From contig DXFC01000286.1 of assembly GCA_019114645.1 (NCBI GenBank), forward strand, positions 1 through 7,371: DNA of 7,371 nucleotides, read 5' to 3'. Below, in pieces: positions 1 through 6,380 of the stretch. The position numbers and the translations under genes are program-made. Each line of letters begins with the position of its first letter. The stretch's first letter is position 1. The DNA is from Candidatus Halomonas stercoripullorum. Lineage in GTDB: Bacteria; Pseudomonadota; Gammaproteobacteria; Pseudomonadales; Halomonadaceae. The notes under the pieces were generated by a model that saw only the letters and a program-made list of their open reading frames with translations, ran no database searches and had not been told where the DNA came from.

Positions 1-2
1 CC

Positions 3-1313
3 GAGTCGCAGCGTGAAGAGATCATCCAGGATCTGCATGCCTGCCACGAGCAGCGCCCGGAGCTGGCGATGGTCGATTCAGCGCGTGGCATCACCAACTT
101 CCATTCGCCCAGCGATGTGATTGTTGATGCCTCCATGCCGGCCATGATCCGTGCCGGCGGCAAGATGTATGGTGGCGATGGCCGCCTCAAGGACGTCAAG
201 GCGGTAATGCCCGAGTCCACCTTTGCGCGCATTTACCAGGAGATGATCAACTTCTGCAAATGGCATGGCGCCTTCGATCCGGCCACCATGGGCACGGTGC
301 CCAACGTGGGCCTGATGGCGCAGAAGGCAGAGGAGTATGGCTCCCACGACAAGACCTTCGAAGTCCCCGAAGATGGTGTCGCCAATATCACTGACCTTGA
401 GACCGGCGAAGTGCTGCTGTCCCAGAATGTTGAGCAGGGCGATATCTGGCGCATGTGTCAGGTCAAGGACGCGCCGATTCGTGATTGGGTCAAGCTGGCC
501 GTGGAGCGCTGCCGCGATTCCGGCATGCCGGCGGTGTTCTGGCTCGACCCTTACCGCCCCCACGAAAACGAGCTGATCAAGAAGGTGAAGACTTACCTCC
601 AGGATCACGATACCAGCGGTCTCGACATTCAGATCATGTCCCAGGTCCGTGCCATGCGCTACACCCTGGAGCGGGTAATTCGTGGCCTCGATACCATCTC
701 GGTGACCGGCAATATCCTGCGTGATTACCTGACCGACCTGTTTCCGATTCTGGAGTTGGGCACCAGCGCCAAGATGCTCTCCATCGTGCCGTTGATGAAT
801 GGCGGCGGCCTGTTTGAGACCGGGGCCGGAGGTTCTGCGCCCAAGCACGTGCAGCAGCTCATTGAGGAGAATCATCTGCGTTGGGATAGCCTCGGTGAGT
901 TCCTGGCACTGACCGCCTCGCTGGAGCACCTTGCCAAGCGGTTCGACAACAAGCGCGCCGCACTGATGGCGGACGCTCTGGATCAGGCTATCGGTCAGTT
1001 CCTCGAGAATGACAAGTCACCTTCACGCAAGGTTGGCGAGCTGGACAACCGGGGCAGCCACTTCTACCTGGCGATGTACTGGGCCCAGGCACTGGCTGCC
1101 CAGGATGAGGATGCCAAGCTCAAGGCACTGTTTGCCCGTTTGGCCGAGACGCTGGTAGCCAATGAGGCAACCATTCTCGATGAGCTCAATGGTGTGCAGG
1201 GGCAGGCGGTGGACATCAAGGGTTACTACCATGCCGATCCTGAAGTGACCCGTGCGGTCATGCGCCCGAGCAAGACCCTGAACGAAGCGCTGGCGATGGT
1301 CGCCGGAGGATAA
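3..1313 (+). CDS. icd: NADP-dependent isocitrate dehydrogenase, monomeric type (5' end missing)
   Basis: This is the C-terminal 436 residues of a monomeric isocitrate dehydrogenase, which oxidises isocitrate to 2-oxoglutarate and CO2 in the cytosolic TCA cycle while reducing NADP. The frame is open from the first complete codon at position 3, so the gene starts before the window. The family is about 740 residues long, so roughly 300 are missing. Recognisable family blocks include MVDSARGITNFHSPSDVIVD near the left edge, then GTVPNVGLMAQKAEEYGSHD, FWLDPYRPHE, DTISVTGNILRDYLTDLFP, LMNGGGLFETGAGGSAPKHV and SPSRKVGELDNRGSHFY. The monomeric enzyme is unrelated in overall sequence to the dimeric Icd of E. 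coli. The reading frame is intact to its TAA stop, and a terminator hairpin begins 27 bases later. In many gammaproteobacteria this gene lies beside clpS-clpA. The symbol is uncertain because icd and idh are both used. Confidence 0.96.
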   Translation, partial: ESQREEIIQDLHACHEQRPELAMVDSARGITNFHSPSDVIVDASMPAMIRAGGKMYGGDGRLKDVKAVMPESTFARIYQEMINFCKWHGAFDPATMGTVPNVGLMAQKAEEYGSHDKTFEVPEDGVANITDLETGEVLLSQNVEQGDIWRMCQVKDAPIRDWVKLAVERCRDSGMPAVFWLDPYRPHENELIKKVKTYLQDHDTSGLDIQIMSQVRAMRYTLERVIRGLDTISVTGNILRDYLTDLFPILELGTSAKMLSIVPLMNGGGLFETGAGGSAPKHVQQLIEENHLRWDSLGEFLALTASLEHLAKRFDNKRAALMADALDQAIGQFLENDKSPSRKVGELDNRGSHFYLAMYWAQALAAQDEDAKLKALFARLAETLVANEATILDELNGVQGQAVDIKGYYHADPEVTRAVMRPSKTLNEALAMVAGG

Positions 1314-1340
1314 ATCTACCCGACGCTGTCCGCCTCATGA

Positions 1341-1371
1341 CCCCGTCCACCGTTGGTGGACGGGGAGTTTT
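1341..1371 (+). terminator. Intrinsic terminator after isocitrate dehydrogenase
   Basis: A perfect 11-bp GC-rich stem pairs 1341-1351 (CCCCGTCCACC) with 1355-1365 (GGTGGACGGGG) around a GTT loop. It is followed by AGTTTT. It lies 27 bases after the dehydrogenase stop codon and should end that transcript. The T tract is short, so some read-through towards clpS is possible. Confidence 0.85.
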
Positions 1372-1380
1372 GAGTATAAA
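1353..1380 (+). promoter_or_regulatory. Weak candidate promoter between the two hairpins
   Basis: A -10-like TATAAA lies at 1375-1380 and a poor -35-like TTGGTG at 1353-1358, with 16 bases between them. Transcription would begin near 1387, inside the second hairpin, which argues against it. It is listed only because TATAAA is the closest -10 match that I saw upstream of clpS. Confidence 0.18.
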
Positions 1381-1413
1381 GGGCTCTCGTTCGCCAGGCG
1401 GACGGGAGCCCTT
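1379..1413 (+). other. Second long hairpin between isocitrate dehydrogenase and clpS
   Basis: Positions 1379-1394 pair with 1398-1413 over 16 bp around a CAG loop, with the basal arm AAGGGCTC/GAGCCCTT. The two non-Watson-Crick positions (1387/1405 and 1391/1401) are U-G in a plus-strand RNA but would be A/C mismatches in a minus-strand RNA, so the helix fits plus-strand transcription best. No clear T tract follows on the plus strand (CTTGCATG), while the minus-strand side continues TTTATA. It could be a back-up terminator, an RNA 3' end stabiliser or a leader structure for clpS. The structure is seen; its role is not known. Confidence 0.55.
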
Positions 1414-1509
1414 GCATGTGAAGCAGAGAGTGAGGCATGTCAATCTGAACCCTGCCGGCGTGATAACGTCCAATCTTTGAACGGAGCCGGTTCGACAAAG
1501 TGTGTAGCC

Positions 1510-1538
1510 ATCTATGTTGAAGATCTATCTATGTTGAA
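1510..1538 (+). repeat. 12-base direct repeat just upstream of the clpS start
   Basis: ATCTATGTTGAA occurs at 1510-1521 and again at 1527-1538, separated by GATCT, giving a 17-base period. The second copy contains the alternative in-frame clpS start ATG at 1531. The first copy contains an ATG at 1514 that opens an eight-codon frame (MLKIYLC, stop at 1535-1537) in another frame. It may be a small local duplication; no function can be assigned. Confidence 0.6.
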
Positions 1539-1539
1539 T

Positions 1540-1546
1540 AGGGAAG
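1540..1546 (+). promoter_or_regulatory. clpS ribosome binding site
   Basis: AGGGAAG lies 8 bases before ATG 1555. It is the best Shine-Dalgarno match in the clpS leader and is the main reason for choosing that start over ATG 1531, which has only GAAG upstream, over ATG 1585, and over the in-frame TTG at 1477. Confidence 0.55.
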
Positions 1547-1554
1547 ATGTGCGT

Positions 1555-1911
1555 ATGTGGGAGGTGTTCAACAGTTCGGCGGGCATGACCCGGCCATCGC
1601 ACCCTACGGAGGAGGATGGCGATGTCGCCGTGCAGTCGGCGGACCCGCAGCTGGCGCAACCGCCATTGTACAAGGTGGTGCTGCACAACGATGACTACAC
1701 TCCGATGGAGTTCGTGGTGGAAGTGCTGCAAAGCTTCTTTCACATGGATAGTGAGACGGCTGTGCAAATCATGCTGACGGTGCATACCCAGGGCCGGGCT
1801 ACCTGCGGCATTTTTACACGGGATATCGCGGAAACCAAAAGCGAATTGGTCAATCAGTATGCGCGGGAGTGTCAGCACCCGTTGTTGAGTGATATTGAAG
1901 CAGCATTGTGA
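1555..1911 (+). CDS. clpS: ClpS, ATP-dependent Clp protease adaptor
   Basis: ClpS is the N-recognin that binds proteins starting with Leu, Phe, Trp or Tyr and hands them to the N-domain of ClpA for degradation by ClpAP in the cytosol. The ATG 1555 start gives 118 residues, with a poorly conserved, acidic N-terminal arm (about residues 1-35) and then the compact ClpS fold. The N-degron pocket is intact by alignment to E. coli: HNDDYTPM at 44-51 supplies the Asn-Asp-Asp cluster, Thr and gate Met, and His77 in VHTQGRATCG matches E. coli His66. The C-terminal block ETKSELVNQYARECQHPLL is also typical. About 37 residues before YKV matches the Pseudomonas protein as I remember it. Starts at 1531 (126 aa) or 1585 (108 aa) remain possible. 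clpA follows 126 bases downstream on the same strand, so the pair is probably co-transcribed. A cspD gene, often next to clpS, is not seen here. Confidence 0.95.
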   Translation: MWEVFNSSAGMTRPSHPTEEDGDVAVQSADPQLAQPPLYKVVLHNDDYTPMEFVVEVLQSFFHMDSETAVQIMLTVHTQGRATCGIFTRDIAETKSELVNQYARECQHPLLSDIEAAL

Positions 1912-1942
1912 AAAAACACTGAAAAAGACGCTTGTTGAGTGA
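1882..1942 (+). repeat. 11-base direct repeat spanning the clpS end and clpS-clpA spacer
   Basis: TTGTTGAGTGA occurs at 1882-1892, inside the last codons of clpS, and at 1932-1942, in the spacer, exactly 50 bases apart. The intervening stretch has two A runs (1911-1917 and 1922-1926). It may be chance or a remnant of a small duplication. Confidence 0.4.
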
Positions 1943-2025
1943 AGGGACTTGCAACGACGGCGTTTGTGCCCGATGTTGAAGATGCCGGACCACGAAAAGA
2001 TCCGATGCAAGCCCTAAGCGGCGAT

Positions 2026-2032
2026 AAGGGGA
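2026..2032 (+). promoter_or_regulatory. clpA ribosome binding site
   Basis: AAGGGGA lies 5 bases before ATG 2038. It fixes the clpA start at that ATG and argues against the upstream in-frame GTG at 1939, which would add 33 residues unlike any ClpA N-terminus. Confidence 0.7.
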
Positions 2033-2037
2033 CTGCC

Positions 2038-4314
2038 ATGCTGAGCAAAGAACTTGAACTGACCCTGAATACGGCGTTTACCGTGGCACGCTCCAAGCGC
2101 CACGAGTTCATGACCGTAGAGCACCTGCTGCTGGCATTGCTCGACAATGCTTCCGCTGCGGATGTGCTGCGAGCCTGCGGGGCCAACCTCGACAAGTTGC
2201 GGTCCGACCTGCAGGATTTCATCAACTCAACCACGCCTCTCATTCCTGATGAGCAGAGTGAGCGTGAAACACAGCCAACGCTGGGCTTCCAGCGCGTACT
2301 GCAGCGTGCCGTATTCCACGTACAGTCTTCAGGCAAGAACGAAGTGACTGGCGCCAACGTACTGGTGGCAATATTCTCCGAGCAGGAGAGCCAGGCGGTC
2401 TATTTCCTGAAACAGCAGAGTGTGGCCCGGGTTGATGCGGTAAATTACATCGCCCATGGCATTTCCAAGGTGGCCGGTCATGGCCAGAGTGCTCCCTCCT
2501 CACAGCCCGATACGGAAGAGGCCGAGGAAGCGACGGGAGAGTCCGGTACCAACCCGTTAACCGGTTACGCTACCAATCTCAACGAGCAGGCGCGTCAGGG
2601 CAAGATCGACCCCTTGATCGGACGTGAACATGAGCTTGAGCGGGTGATTCAGATCCTGGCCCGGCGGCGCAAGAACAACCCGCTGCTGGTCGGCGAGGCG
2701 GGGGTGGGCAAGACCGCCATCGCCGAAGGCCTGGCCAAGCGTATTGTCGAGGAAGATGTTCCCGAAGTCATTGGTGATGCCGTGGTGTACTCGCTCGACA
2801 TGGGAGCGCTGCTGGCCGGCACCAAGTACCGGGGTGACTTCGAAAAACGCTTGAAAAGCCTGCTGGCCGAGCTCAAGAAGCAACCGAATGCCATCCTGTT
2901 CATTGATGAAATACATACGGTCATCGGTGCCGGCGCAGCTTCCGGCGGGGTGATGGATGCATCGAACCTGCTCAAGCCGCTGCTCTCCTCGGGCGAGCTG
3001 CGCTGCATTGGCTCGACAACGTTCCAGGAGTTCCGGGGTATTTTCGAGAAGGATCGTGCGCTGGCACGTCGTTTCCAGAAGGTGGAGGTAATGGCACCGT
3101 CGGTGGACGACACCATTCGCATCCTCAAGGGGCTGCGCTCGCGCTTCGAGGAGCACCACCAGCTCAAATACACCGATGCGGCGTTGGAGAGTGCAGCACG
3201 GCTGGCCGATCGCTATATCAATGATCGTCACTTGCCCGACAAGGCGATTGATGTCATCGATGAAGCTGGTGCTCATCAGCGCTTGCTACCGCCTGAAGTG
3301 CGCATTGATACCATTGATGTCGACCAGGTTGAAGCGGTTGTGGCATCCATTGCCCGGATCCCGCCGAAGAGTGTGTCCAGCTCCGACCGCAAGTTGCTGG
3401 AGAACCTGGATCGCGATCTGAAGATGCTGGTCTTCGGCCAGGATGAAGCGATTGATAGCCTGTCGGCTGCCATCAAGTTGTCGCGGGCGGGGCTCAAGTC
3501 CCCTGACAAGCCTGTGGGCAGCTTCCTCTTTGCGGGCCCCACCGGGGTCGGCAAGACCGAGGTGGCACGTCAGTTGGCACGCGTCATGGGGATCGAGCTG
3601 GTACGGTTCGATATGTCGGAATACATGGAGCGGCACACTGTATCACGGTTGATTGGCGCCCCTCCGGGCTATGTCGGATACGATCAGGGCGGGCTGCTTA
3701 CTGAGGCAGTCACCAAGCAGCCGCACTGTGTCCTGCTTCTCGATGAAATCGAAAAGGCCCACCCCGAGGTCTTCAACCTGCTGCTGCAGGTGATGGACCA
3801 CGGTCGGCTGACGGATAACAACGGCCGCGAGGCGGACTTCCGCCATGTGATTCTGGTCATGACCTCGAATGCCGGGGCCGAGCAGCAGGCGCGCCGTTCC
3901 ATTGGCTTCCAGACCCAGGACCACTCAACGGATGCCATGGAAGTCATCCGCAAGACCTTTACACCGGAGTTCCGCAACCGCCTGGACGGCATTATCCAGT
4001 TCGAGGCCTTGCCCACCTCGGTGGTACGCAGTGTGGTGGACAAGTTCCTGGTGGAGCTGCAGGCACAGCTGGACGAGAAACGTGTACAGCTGGATATCGA
4101 CCTGGCGGCGCGGGACTGGCTGGCCGAGAAGGGTTACGACCCCAGCATGGGCGCACGACCCATGGCCAGGCTGATCCAGGAGCAGCTCAAGAAGCCACTG
4201 GCGGAACTGATCCTGTTCGGCGAGCTATCGGAACACGGTGGAGTCGTACATGTGACGGTGGAGGAGGGCGAGCTTCAGCTCTCTACAGAAACAGAAATGG
4301 CCGACGCCCCTTGA
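2038..4314 (+). CDS. clpA: ClpA, AAA+ unfoldase subunit of ClpAP protease
   Basis: ClpA forms an ATP-driven hexamer that unfolds substrates, including N-degron proteins delivered by ClpS, and threads them into the ClpP chamber. From ATG 2038 the product has 758 residues, the same length as E. coli ClpA. The Clp N-domain (about 1-145) begins MLSKELELTLNTAF and binds ClpS; an acidic linker (about 155-175) follows. AAA+ domain 1 has Walker A GEAGVGKT at 219-226 and Walker B Asp290-Glu291 in FIDEIH, with the pore-loop motif KYRGDFE between them. AAA+ domain 2 has Walker A GPTGVGKT at 500-507 and Walker B Asp569-Glu570 in LLDEIEKA, with the pore motif GAPPGYVGYDQGG between them. The ClpP-docking tripeptide is IGF at 622-624, where E. 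coli has IGL as I recall. No middle coiled coil separates the AAA+ modules, which distinguishes it from ClpB. All key motifs are present, so it should be active. It ends 24 bases before a strong terminator. Confidence 0.98.
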   Translation: MLSKELELTLNTAFTVARSKRHEFMTVEHLLLALLDNASAADVLRACGANLDKLRSDLQDFINSTTPLIPDEQSERETQPTLGFQRVLQRAVFHVQSSGKNEVTGANVLVAIFSEQESQAVYFLKQQSVARVDAVNYIAHGISKVAGHGQSAPSSQPDTEEAEEATGESGTNPLTGYATNLNEQARQGKIDPLIGREHELERVIQILARRRKNNPLLVGEAGVGKTAIAEGLAKRIVEEDVPEVIGDAVVYSLDMGALLAGTKYRGDFEKRLKSLLAELKKQPNAILFIDEIHTVIGAGAASGGVMDASNLLKPLLSSGELRCIGSTTFQEFRGIFEKDRALARRFQKVEVMAPSVDDTIRILKGLRSRFEEHHQLKYTDAALESAARLADRYINDRHLPDKAIDVIDEAGAHQRLLPPEVRIDTIDVDQVEAVVASIARIPPKSVSSSDRKLLENLDRDLKMLVFGQDEAIDSLSAAIKLSRAGLKSPDKPVGSFLFAGPTGVGKTEVARQLARVMGIELVRFDMSEYMERHTVSRLIGAPPGYVGYDQGGLLTEAVTKQPHCVLLLDEIEKAHPEVFNLLLQVMDHGRLTDNNGREADFRHVILVMTSNAGAEQQARRSIGFQTQDHSTDAMEVIRKTFTPEFRNRLDGIIQFEALPTSVVRSVVDKFLVELQAQLDEKRVQLDIDLAARDWLAEKGYDPSMGARPMARLIQEQLKKPLAELILFGELSEHGGVVHVTVEEGELQLSTETEMADAP

Positions 4315-4338
4315 AGTTTGGGTGATTCGACGCTTCAG

Positions 4339-4365
4339 CGCCCTGTCTACGGACGGGGCGTTTTT
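4339..4365 (+). terminator. Intrinsic terminator of clpA with UACG tetraloop
   Basis: A 9-bp stem pairs 4339-4347 (CGCCCTGTC) with 4352-4360 (GACGGGGCG), including one U-G pair, and closes on TACG. In RNA this gives C(UACG)G, a very stable UNCG-class tetraloop. TTTTT follows at 4361-4365. It lies 24 bases past the clpA stop. The minus-strand side lacks a T tract, so it should not act on infA transcripts arriving from the right. Confidence 0.93.
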
Positions 4366-4430
4366 ATCCTTCCTCGTCCAGTCCTTGCGCACGTAACCGT
4401 GGCGTTGTTCACTACCTGGGTAAGTAGCGT

Positions 4431-4649
4431 TCAGCGCGAACGATAGACGATGCGGCCCTTGGTCAGGTCATAAGGCGTAAGTTCGACCTTGACCTTGTCA
4501 CCGGTCAGAATGCGAATGTAGTTCTTGCGCATTTTACCGGAGATGTGAGCGGTTACCACGTGGCCGTTCTCAAGCTCTACGCGAAAGGTAGTGTTGGGTA
4601 GCGTATCGATGATAACGCCTTCCATTTCGATATGGTCTTCACGTGCCAT
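4431..4649 (-). CDS. infA: Translation initiation factor IF-1
   Basis: IF-1 binds the A site of the 30S ribosomal subunit and helps IF-2 and IF-3 select the initiator tRNA and start codon. The product has 72 residues, the standard length, and is a single S1/OB-fold domain. The sequence runs MAREDHIEMEGVIIDTLPNT, then RVELENGHVVTAHISGKMRK and ends LTPYDLTKGRIVYRSR, all hallmarks of the family. GAGGAA (plus-strand 4658-4663) lies 8 bases before the ATG. The gene converges on clpA and lies downstream of aat-bpt on the same strand, with a 137-base gap that may carry its own promoter. I see no convincing intrinsic terminator between its stop and 4366. infA beside clpA and aat is a common gammaproteobacterial arrangement. 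Confidence 0.98.
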   Translation of the reverse strand: MAREDHIEMEGVIIDTLPNTTFRVELENGHVVTAHISGKMRKNYIRILTGDKVKVELTPYDLTKGRIVYRSR

Positions 4650-4742
4650 ATAGGCGATTCCTCACTAATCGGATAATAGCCATTCAAGGGTTGAACGAAT
4701 GATCGGCGCGTGGCTGATCGTTGCGTCCACCCAAAGGATAGC

Positions 4743-4771
4743 GCGATATTGTGCCGCAAGCTGGCCGTCAA
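4743..4771 (-). promoter_or_regulatory. Candidate infA promoter
   Basis: On the minus strand TTGACG (plus 4766-4771) and TATCGC (plus 4743-4748) are separated by 17 bases. The -35 is a 5/6 match, but the -10 matches only its first three bases. Transcripts would start about 85-90 bases before the infA ATG. A second -10-like TATTAT lies nearer the gene (plus 4673-4678) but has no good -35. infA is known to have its own promoters in E. coli, which makes one here plausible. Confidence 0.35.
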
Positions 4772-4786
4772 GGCAAAGTTGTGCGC

Positions 4787-5536
4787 TCAAGAGATGGAGC
4801 GGGTAGGGAGCAAGCGACGCCAGTGGCGGCCCTCCAACATCTCCAGGGGCCGGTAGTCGGCTTTGTAAGCCATTTTGCGGCACTCTTCGATCCAGTAGCC
4901 CAAATAGAGGTGTGGTCGTCCTTCACGCCAGGTCATGTCGACCAGGCTGAGTACCGCATAGGTACCAAGAGAGCGCCGCTCCCAGGCCGGGTCGGGGTCG
5001 AAAAAGGTGTAGATCGCTGAAAGCCCATGGCCCAGGCGATCAAAAGCCGCAACGGCAAGCAACTGTTCGCCCAGGCGAAATTCAAGTAAGCGGGCATAGG
5101 GCTCATCCAAAGCCAGAAAGGTGCGGTACTGGTCACGGCTTGGTGGATACATATCCCCATCCTTGTGGCGCAGGCGGATGTAGCGCTCATATAAAGCATA
5201 ATGCTCGGCATCGAACAGGGCAGGCCGCTCGATCAGTTGAAGATCGGCGTTGCGTTTGCGTACACGTCGCTGGCTGCGTCCGGGCTGAAAGTCGGCCACC
5301 GGTATGCGTACCGATACACAGGCACTGCACCCTTCACAGTGTGGGCGGTAAAGGTGGCGACCACTGCGACGGAATCCCAGCAGGGCGAGTGAGTCGTAAA
5401 CCCCTTGACCATGGGACTCTTGCGGATCGAGAAACAGAGTGGTGGCTTCACGCTCGTACAAGTAGCTGCAGGCGTGCGGTACCGTCAGGAAAAAGCGCAA
5501 GTCACGGATTGGATGACGAGGCGCATTACTGCTCAC
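4787..5536 (-). CDS. bpt: Aspartate/glutamate leucyltransferase (Bpt)
   Basis: Bpt transfers leucine from Leu-tRNA to proteins with N-terminal Asp or Glu, creating a primary N-degron for ClpS-ClpAP. It acts in the cytosol and is homologous to eukaryotic arginyltransferase ATE1. The product has 249 residues, close to the usual size of about 235-250. The N-terminal domain (about 10-80) shows HACSYLYE (Cys23) and HCEGCSACVSVRIPV with Cys67, Cys70 and Cys73. The C-terminal acyltransferase-like domain contains YIRLRHKDGDMYPPSRDQY, then AVAAFDRLGHGLSAIYTFFDPD and LYLGYWIEECRKMAYKADYRP, all family signatures. The start is a GTG at 5534-5536, supported by AGGAGA 8 bases upstream. It follows aat by 27 bases, so the two transferases are probably one transcript. 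Bpt is absent from E. coli but common in Pseudomonas, Vibrio and relatives. Older annotations call it ate, arginyl-tRNA-protein transferase. Confidence 0.95.
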   Translation of the reverse strand: MSSNAPRHPIRDLRFFLTVPHACSYLYEREATTLFLDPQESHGQGVYDSLALLGFRRSGRHLYRPHCEGCSACVSVRIPVADFQPGRSQRRVRKRNADLQLIERPALFDAEHYALYERYIRLRHKDGDMYPPSRDQYRTFLALDEPYARLLEFRLGEQLLAVAAFDRLGHGLSAIYTFFDPDPAWERRSLGTYAVLSLVDMTWREGRPHLYLGYWIEECRKMAYKADYRPLEMLEGRHWRRLLPTRSIS

Positions 5537-5544
5537 GTGGGTCG

Positions 5545-5550
5545 TCTCCT
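5545..5550 (-). promoter_or_regulatory. bpt ribosome binding site
   Basis: AGGAGA on the minus strand lies 8 bases before the GTG start at 5536. It sits inside the 27-base aat-bpt spacer and supports translation from GTG. Confidence 0.65.
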
Positions 5551-5563
5551 AGCGGAACGCTGT

Positions 5564-6283
5564 TCAAATGGGGCATGCGGAAGGTAATGACCAGCAGGGT
5601 AATGGCGGCTGGTTCTCCGACGCTTTCGACACTGCCAGATAAGTATCAAGATAGCCAATGAAGTCGGCACGGGCGATGTTGCGTGCGCCCAGCCTGGCCA
5701 GATGCTGAGTATGCATCTGGCAATCAATGAGCTTGCCGCCGTCATGGCGCATGGCTTGCACCAGGTGCACCAGGGCAATTTTCGAGGCGTCACGGCGGTG
5801 TGAAAACATCGATTCACCGAAAAAGACTGGCCCCAAGGCGACGCCGTAAAGCCCTCCGACCAGCGCCTTGTTGTCCCATATCTCTACCGAGCGGGCATAA
5901 CCCAGTTGATGCAGTGTCAGGTAAGCGTCCTGCATCTCTTGTGTGATCCAGGTGCCATCCTGCTCGGGGCGTGGTGCAGAGCAGGCCGTAACCACTGCAG
6001 CAAAAGCGCGATTGAAGGTCACTTTGAAACCGCCGTTGCGTACCCGTTTGGCCAGGCTGCGGGAAACGTGAAGCTCCTCGGGGAAGAGTACGGTGCGTGG
6101 ATCTGGGCTCCACCATAGAATGGGCTGGTTGTCACTGTACCAAGGGAAGATACCTTGGCGATAGGCTGCCAATAGCCATGCAGGCTCCAGGGTGCCACCG
6201 GCCGCCAGCAGTCCCGATGGCTGATCCAGCGCCTGGGAAACGGGAGGAAACTGCACCGGATGGGCAGAAAGCCAGGGCAACAT
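5564..6283 (-). CDS. aat: Leucyl/phenylalanyl-tRNA--protein transferase (Aat)
   Basis: Aat transfers Leu or Phe from aminoacyl-tRNA to the N-terminal Lys or Arg of proteins, making them ClpS-ClpAP substrates. The product has 239 residues against 234 in E. coli. Motifs in order are GLLAAGG at 24-30, YRQGIFPW at 41-48, ILWWSPDPR at 55-63, LHVSRSLAK at 71-79, GTWIT at 110-114, GGLYGVALG at 143-151, FFGESMFS at 154-161 with ASK at 166-168, and GGKLIDCQ at 182-189. Asp187 and Gln189 align with the E. coli residues Asp186 and Gln188 that have been implicated in catalysis. The start ATG at 6283 has AAGGAG 9 bases upstream. The last 20 or so residues are Pro- and Ser-rich and not recognisably conserved, which is common in this family. 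It is the first gene of the minus-strand group and divergent from ftsK. Confidence 0.97.
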   Translation of the reverse strand: MLPWLSAHPVQFPPVSQALDQPSGLLAAGGTLEPAWLLAAYRQGIFPWYSDNQPILWWSPDPRTVLFPEELHVSRSLAKRVRNGGFKVTFNRAFAAVVTACSAPRPEQDGTWITQEMQDAYLTLHQLGYARSVEIWDNKALVGGLYGVALGPVFFGESMFSHRRDASKIALVHLVQAMRHDGGKLIDCQMHTQHLARLGARNIARADFIGYLDTYLAVSKASENQPPLPCWSLPSACPI

Positions 6284-6352
6284 GCGGATACGCTCCTTGT
6301 CAGCAGGGAGTCGTCAGTTTGACGCTGCTGCCGCTTTGGCTCAAGCGACCAT

Positions 6353-6363
6353 ATCACTGTGAT
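6353..6363. repeat. Short perfect palindrome upstream of ftsK
   Basis: ATCACTGTGAT is an 11-base perfect dyad (ATCAC, T, GTGAT). It could be an operator half-turn, but it does not match the spacing of CRP, FNR or LexA sites. Palindromes of this length also arise by chance. Confidence 0.35.
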
Positions 6364-6380
6364 GCGTGCTGTACTATCGG

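Noticed and set aside
78..929. 283-codon open frame on the minus strand across the isocitrate dehydrogenase gene
   Set aside because: It is antisense to a clear, conserved enzyme; its protein resembles no family and the long frame is a by-product of GC-rich codon use. The same applies to the minus-strand frames at 2557-3276 and 2649-3173 inside clpA.
1477..1554. clpS start at TTG 1477 (144 residues)
   Set aside because: TTG with no ribosome binding site, and the product would be longer than usual for ClpS. ATG 1555 with AGGGAAG is better supported.
1939..2037. N-terminal extension of ClpA from GTG 1939
   Set aside because: The 33 extra residues are unlike any ClpA, whereas ATG 2038 has a good ribosome binding site and gives the standard 758-residue protein starting MLSKELELTL.
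4366..4430. Short inverted repeats downstream of infA as a terminator
   Set aside because: The stems are only about 4 bp (for example CACG/CGTG near 4390-4401) and no T tract follows on the minus strand.
5533..5817. Frameshifted alternative C-terminus for Aat in another minus-strand frame
   Set aside because: The Aat tail after about residue 220 is not conserved enough to show a frameshift, and all catalytic motifs precede it. The annotated frame ends cleanly 27 bases before bpt.
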